Shown one piece after another: positions 52,935 to 56,689 of a stretch of 56,689 nt of DNA. How positions within the stretch are numbered: the stretch's first letter is position 1; each line of letters begins with the position of its first letter. The position numbers were made by a program, and so were the translations under genes. Source of the stretch: Planctomycetota bacterium. GTDB taxonomy: Bacteria; Planctomycetota; Planctomycetia; Gemmatales; Gemmataceae. Where the stretch lies: contig QWPF01000004.1 of the NCBI GenBank assembly GCA_003671255.1, positions 1 through 56,689 on the forward strand, given 5' to 3'. Below the pieces are notes generated by a model. It did not search any database. It saw nothing but the letters and a program-made list of their open reading frames with translations, and was not told where the DNA came from.

Positions 52935-54755
52935 ATGTCACAAAATTACATTGTTAAAGGCACAATCAAATCAACGGGGAAGCCCATTGAATCCAAGATT
53001 GTTGCTCAAAGTGAAAAAAACGCTGAAATGATCGCCCGTGACAGGGGGATCGAAGTTACCTCCGTTTGGCTCGAAGGAACTGTACCCGCGATTGCGGCCA
53101 CCAAACCCGTTATGGGGTTGGCGGTATTTGCAGGCATTGGCCACGAAGCAGGCCGCGTTGAACTTTCCGAAACACTTCAAGATAACAGTGGTTATGCAAA
53201 TATTATTTGGGCCATGGGGGCAGGTGTTATTAGTGCTGCAATGCACGGCTTGCTGATTCTCTTAATTATGCTTATTCCCTTTGAAAACGCTCCAGTTCAA
53301 GCTGCCAAGCTTGATGAACCAACTAAAATCGAAGAATCCGAACCAGAACCCGATCTCACAATAACAGACATCGGCAACGATATCGAAGTTCCTACGCAAT
53401 ACAATGTGGATCGCAAAGATGAGATGAGTGTGCCCGGCCCTGAAGATCCTTCTCAAACCGTTGGCATTCCCAATTCACCTGAAACTGTCGCTTCTAATGT
53501 TCCTCCCCCTCCAGGTTTTGGCGGTGGTACAGGCGCTGCTCCCTCTTTGGATGTTTCTGGCCTTGGCAGTAATGTTGGTTCAATTGGTGGAATGGGCGGG
53601 GTTTATGCCCCCGGTGGTATTGCAGGCCGCAGCGGTGCTACTCGTGAAAAACTTCTTAACGAAGGTGGTGGTAATGCCCTTTCCGAAGCTGCTGTTGCTC
53701 GTGGACTTAAATTTTTTGCCCTGCACCAAGCCGATGATGGGCATTGGTCACTTGATAAATACGGTGATCATTATCGAACTGCACCAATCGGAAATCCTGC
53801 TTCCAAAATAATCAAACACAATACGGGTGAAAAAGCTCAAAGTAACGATATCGCAGGAACAGGCTTTGGTTTATTACCTTTTCTAGCTGCAGGTATCACA
53901 CATAAACCTTCGGGTAAAAAATCTCAGGAAGACTACAGCAAAACCGTTATGGGTGGGGTTAACTTCCTTATTAAAAAACAAGGCAAGGATGGTAATTATG
54001 GAGGTGGGCTTTACTCTCACCCCTTGGCCACCATTGCTATGTGCGAAGCTTATGGCATGACAAGCGACCCCCTTATCAAAATCTCTGCTCAAAGAGCCCT
54101 AGACTATTTGATTTATGCCCAACATGATGGTGGTGGCTGGCGCTATGGCCCCAAACAAGCAGGCGATACATCTGTTACTGGTTGGTGCACTATGGCATTA
54201 AAGAGCGGCCAAATGGCTGGCCTTAAAGTTCCTACCGAACGATACAAAATGGTTGAAAAGTATCTTGATGGTGTACACGATCCAAAATCTGGTGGCTATG
54301 GCTATACCGATCCCGGTGCAGCTCCTGCTATGACCGCTATCGGTATGCTTTGCAGGCAGTACATGGGTGTTAACCCAAGAAACCCCGGCCTTTTAAAAGG
54401 CGTGGAAATTATGAAAAAGATTCACCCCGGCGTTAGCCCTGCGAATTACAACATGTACCAAATTTACTATGCAACTCAGGTTATGCACCATATGTGTGGG
54501 GAAGCTTGGGATTTCTGGAACCTAGGCCCCGAAGTTGCTGGAGTTCGTAAAAACGGGGTTCGTGATATTTTAATTGCCAAGCAGGTTCAAGGTGCAGATC
54601 CTAAAAAGATCATGCTCTCTGGTAGCTGGGATGCTCTTGGCGCTCACGCCGATGCTGGTGGTAGGATTATGGCTACATCCATGGCTCTTCTTACCATGGA
54701 AGTTTATTACAGGCATTTGCCTTTGTACCGCCGCGAGATGGGCGGAGCGAAGTAA
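52935..54755 (+). CDS. TonB-like membrane anchor fused to a squalene-cyclase/prenyltransferase alpha-toroid
   Basis: A 606-residue protein. Residues 1-48 (QNYIVKGTIKSTGKPIESKI...) form a small cytoplasmic beta-alpha module. A single helix follows at about 90-115 (WAMGAGVISAAMHGLLILLI) with S100 and H104 in S-x-x-x-H-G, the same pattern as the Ser16/His20 pair in the TonB helix. Then comes an acidic Pro linker (EESEPEPD, VPGPEDP), a Gly-rich stretch, and from about 250 to 600 a squalene-cyclase-type alpha-alpha toroid (EAAVARGLKFFALHQADDGH, KKQGKDGNYGGGLYSHPLA, AQHDGGGWRYGPKQAGD). The cyclase Asp motif DxDD is not seen, so catalysis is doubtful. AGGAGA precedes the ATG. It ends the exb operon. 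Confidence 0.88.
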   Translation: MSQNYIVKGTIKSTGKPIESKIVAQSEKNAEMIARDRGIEVTSVWLEGTVPAIAATKPVMGLAVFAGIGHEAGRVELSETLQDNSGYANIIWAMGAGVISAAMHGLLILLIMLIPFENAPVQAAKLDEPTKIEESEPEPDLTITDIGNDIEVPTQYNVDRKDEMSVPGPEDPSQTVGIPNSPETVASNVPPPPGFGGGTGAAPSLDVSGLGSNVGSIGGMGGVYAPGGIAGRSGATREKLLNEGGGNALSEAAVARGLKFFALHQADDGHWSLDKYGDHYRTAPIGNPASKIIKHNTGEKAQSNDIAGTGFGLLPFLAAGITHKPSGKKSQEDYSKTVMGGVNFLIKKQGKDGNYGGGLYSHPLATIAMCEAYGMTSDPLIKISAQRALDYLIYAQHDGGGWRYGPKQAGDTSVTGWCTMALKSGQMAGLKVPTERYKMVEKYLDGVHDPKSGGYGYTDPGAAPAMTAIGMLCRQYMGVNPRNPGLLKGVEIMKKIHPGVSPANYNMYQIYYATQVMHHMCGEAWDFWNLGPEVAGVRKNGVRDILIAKQVQGADPKKIMLSGSWDALGAHADAGGRIMATSMALLTMEVYYRHLPLYRREMGGAK

Positions 54756-54780
54756 TCTAACCCTGTCCTCCTAAATCACC

Positions 54781-54811
54781 AAGGGCCTGTTGGATTTTCC
54801 AACAGGCCCTT
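54781..54811 (+). terminator. Hairpin terminator after the exb-toroid operon
   Basis: A perfect 14-base stem (AAGGGCCTGTTGGA with TCCAACAGGCCCTT) with a TTT loop, 25 bases after the stop. The tail ACTATTTT is only weakly T-rich. The stem is the longest perfect one in the window. Confidence 0.75.
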
Positions 54812-54915
54812 ACTATTTTACCCAGCCGGCTGAATATTCCGACTTTTCGTCAAATTCGCTTTCAAGCTCATACCCCGCATTACCGATAAATAAAACAGTA
54901 TATCAAACATTTATT

Positions 54916-54943
54916 GGCATAGATTTAACTCTATGCCGGGGGA
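54916..54943 (+). promoter_or_regulatory. Leader hairpin directly before the Shine-Dalgarno of the Pro/Thr-rich protein
   Basis: GGCATAGA (54916-54923) and TCTATGCC (54930-54937) form a perfect 8-base stem with loop TTTAAC. It abuts GGGGGA (54938-54943), the ribosome-binding site for the ATG at 54951. A structure here could affect initiation. Confidence 0.4.
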
Positions 54944-54950
54944 TTCGATC

Positions 54951-56689
54951 ATGTTGCGCAAATTATGGCTTAGCTCCCTGCTTTTAGCACTTACTGGAAC
55001 AACCATTGGGTTGGCTTATTCTGAAACCCCGAGCAATAATGAAATACAAAAGCCAAAAGACCGGTTTTTAACCGTAAATGAAAAAGGGAAACCTTCAATA
55101 AAATGCAAGCTTATCTTAGCTTGGACCAACAAAACCGGGCAGCAATGCTATTTAGTAGAAACTGTTGAAACGGGTGCAAAAATCACCATCGTTCAAAATC
55201 CAGCTTCCTCTAAAACACAAAATTCAACAACAAATTATCACTGGGCAAACGCCATTACTCCGCCAGCGAATTCACCTATTCCTCCTGAATATAACATCGT
55301 AAAATCTACCCCTTCACATAAAGAACCTGTAAAAGTTGAGGCAAAAACTGCGGTTAATAATTCAACCGTTGTGCCCATGCAAACTGCTATCCAAAAAAAC
55401 AACCCTCCTTTGAAAATTGAAACTGCAACTATTAAAAAAGACGTTGATACTCCAAGTGGAAAACCCTTGGCGACAGAATTCATCACCATTCCCGCACCAG
55501 GCGCTGATAAAATCGTTGTCGTTCCAGAGAAAAGCAAAAAGTTCTTTGCTGCAAAAACTCCACAATCCAACACCGACAAAATAATCGTTCTTAAAGAAGA
55601 AAAAAACCTCATTGCCACCAGCACTGGGCCAGAAAAAGTTATATCCATCACTGAACTCCCCAACAAAACTCCTTTACTTGCAAAGCCAAATAATAAAACA
55701 GCGACTTCTTCGAGTTCAAGCACTCAAATAATTGCTCCTCCTGATGCAAGCAGCGTTGCTAACAAAAGTGAATCTAAAGTAGCAGAACCCTTGCCACCCA
55801 AGACGGTAAATAAAACCCCCACTGCAATAACCTCGCTTCCAAATGAAACAAAAAAACTTGAACTGGAGCAACCCAAAGCTCAAGATTGGCGTAAGTCTTG
55901 GGGCAGGATGGATTCCTCCCAGGAAAAAACCAATATCACTAAAGCTCAACCTGCTGATGCTGAACTTCCTCATGCAGATAAAACCAAACCTGATCCACTG
56001 AAAAGCGTTGACTATCTGCATCCTAAGCTAGAAGAAAAAATATCCAAAAAAGCCGTAAAAGCTGTGGGAAAAGAAAGCTCCAACAAAGAAGTTGAAGCAA
56101 TTGTTTCTGGGGGCATTGCGCCAAAAACTACTGCAGAACTTGCAGAAAATTCACCACCTAAAACTACTCCCAAAATTACTCCTAGCGTTTCGCCTACAAA
56201 AACCTTAAAAAACACCCCAATAGAAACACCAACTGAAACTCTTAAAGTTACACCCAAATCAACACCCAAAACCACCCCCGTTGTTAAAGTTAAAAACAGC
56301 CCAAAAATTATTTCAGAAAGCGTTGAAACTACTTCTCCACTTCCCATCGTTGTCATCAAAGAACCCAGACAACCGAGAATCCTTCTTACCAAAAAGAATG
56401 ATCCTGCCGAGCCTAAAACTCCAGATATTCTTGACCGTACCATGGGGCGAATTTTTGGGTTCTTGGAAAAGCCTAAAGCAGTTAACACAAATGAAGATAA
56501 AGCCCCTCCAGGAAACGGTTCGGTTATAGCTGCGGGCGCTCCCCCTGTTCGAATGATTCCTTTCCAACCCAATGGCCAACCCTTGGGCGCACCTCCTACT
56601 GCGCACATGTTCACTCCTCCACAAGCGCCACAACTTTTCCCCAGCAATCCTTCAAATGTTTCAGTTGGGTCTAGATACCCAACTCAAGG
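54951..56689 (+). CDS. Secreted Pro/Thr/Lys-rich low-complexity protein (3' end cut by window)
   Basis: An open frame of at least 579 codons that runs off the window. It starts with a signal peptide (KLWLSSLLLALTGTTIGLAY), then a short ordered part with two Cys (IKCKLILAWTN and QQCYLVETVETGAK), and then a long low-complexity region rich in Pro, Thr, Lys, Ser and Asn, with runs of T-P-K/K-T-P type near residues 405-450 (KTTPKITPSVSPT, TPKSTPKTTP). The last 60 visible residues turn Gly/Pro/Gln-rich (PPVRMIPFQPNGQP). GGGGGA lies 7 bases before the ATG. It is probably extracellular or wall-associated. No family is recognised. It follows the exb operon but beyond its terminator. Confidence 0.85.
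   Translation, partial: MLRKLWLSSLLLALTGTTIGLAYSETPSNNEIQKPKDRFLTVNEKGKPSIKCKLILAWTNKTGQQCYLVETVETGAKITIVQNPASSKTQNSTTNYHWANAITPPANSPIPPEYNIVKSTPSHKEPVKVEAKTAVNNSTVVPMQTAIQKNNPPLKIETATIKKDVDTPSGKPLATEFITIPAPGADKIVVVPEKSKKFFAAKTPQSNTDKIIVLKEEKNLIATSTGPEKVISITELPNKTPLLAKPNNKTATSSSSSTQIIAPPDASSVANKSESKVAEPLPPKTVNKTPTAITSLPNETKKLELEQPKAQDWRKSWGRMDSSQEKTNITKAQPADAELPHADKTKPDPLKSVDYLHPKLEEKISKKAVKAVGKESSNKEVEAIVSGGIAPKTTAELAENSPPKTTPKITPSVSPTKTLKNTPIETPTETLKVTPKSTPKTTPVVKVKNSPKIISESVETTSPLPIVVIKEPRQPRILLTKKNDPAEPKTPDILDRTMGRIFGFLEKPKAVNTNEDKAPPGNGSVIAAGAPPVRMIPFQPNGQPLGAPPTAHMFTPPQAPQLFPSNPSNVSVGSRYPTQ

Noticed and set aside
55238-55723. A 161-codon minus-strand frame
   Set aside because: Also antisense to the low-complexity secreted protein gene; composition mirrors it.
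56012-56647. A 211-codon open frame on the minus strand with Gly/Val-rich repeats
   Set aside because: It is the antisense of the Pro/Thr/Lys-rich gene at 54951-56689. Repetitive composition opens the other strand. No Shine-Dalgarno sequence and no coding logic.
1-56689. tRNA, rRNA, CRISPR arrays, insertion sequences, phage genes, restriction or defence genes
   Set aside because: I looked through the gene gaps and the protein list and found nothing to support any of them. Small tRNA-like folds could be missed by eye.

Overview
The window looks like a chromosomal segment of a bacterium of the phylum Planctomycetota, probably close to the Gemmata/Pirellula side. The basis is gene content and not any marker gene: a lysine 2,3-aminomutase next to two D-Ala-D-Ala-ligase-like ATP-grasp genes, a caspase-like domain fused to an S41 protease, an exbB-exbD-exbD operon ending in a squalene-cyclase-fold protein, secreted HEAT/TPR/WD40 proteins, a small Hanks-type kinase, and an LptE-like/BamD-like outer-membrane set. 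By eye the DNA is AT-leaning and uniform. I see no rRNA, tRNA, insertion sequence, prophage or CRISPR array.

Layout. 1-2400 (mostly -): the cut-off end of a Gfo/Idh/MocA oxidoreductase, ispH, and a small secreted protein with its own terminator. 2456-7457 (+): a clear promoter, then argB-argD-argF-rph and a secreted SPOR-like protein closed by a terminator. 7.8-11 kb: a Nudix-like gene, a murB-ftsQ-like pair (-) and queC. 11.1-14.7 kb (-): kamA followed by two ATP-grasp ligases, with a terminator-like hairpin between kamA and the first ligase. 15-17.1 kb (+): HEAT, methyltransferase and FHA genes. 17.1-23.7 kb (-): a large TPR/HEAT protein, tsaE, two membrane proteins, bioB and bioF. 23.8-32 kb: a ceramidase-like secreted enzyme (+), then a lipoprotein, the pseudo-caspase/S41 protease, an aminotransferase, a DUF3754-like membrane protein and a kinase (all -). 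32.1-33.4 kb (+): a decayed pruA C-terminus and a secreted seven-bladed WD40 protein. 33.8-43.6 kb (-): ten closely packed genes, parA-ybeY-recO-bamD-like-lptE-like-folP-cdaA-cdaR-proA-HEAT, joining c-di-AMP synthesis to envelope, folate and proline genes. 43.9-48.3 kb: an ABC exporter pair (+) and glycogen phosphorylase (-). 48.5-56.7 kb (+): a UDP-glucuronate decarboxylase-like gene, the exbB-exbD-exbD-X-toroid operon, and a Pro/Thr/Lys-rich secreted protein cut by the window end.

The best candidate for an undescribed system is the operon at 49680-54755. Its last protein has a single membrane helix carrying the Ser-x-x-x-His-Gly pattern of TonB, followed by an acidic Pro-rich linker, but then a squalene-cyclase-type alpha-toroid in place of the TonB C-terminal domain. 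This suggests a proton-motive-force-driven periplasmic machine built on ExbBD. Other points to check are the catalytically dead caspase-like domain fused to an intact S41 protease, the KamA/ATP-grasp trio, a MurB homologue with Lys at two catalytic positions, and the pruA remnant.

All functional calls come from reading motifs and gene context; no database search was run.
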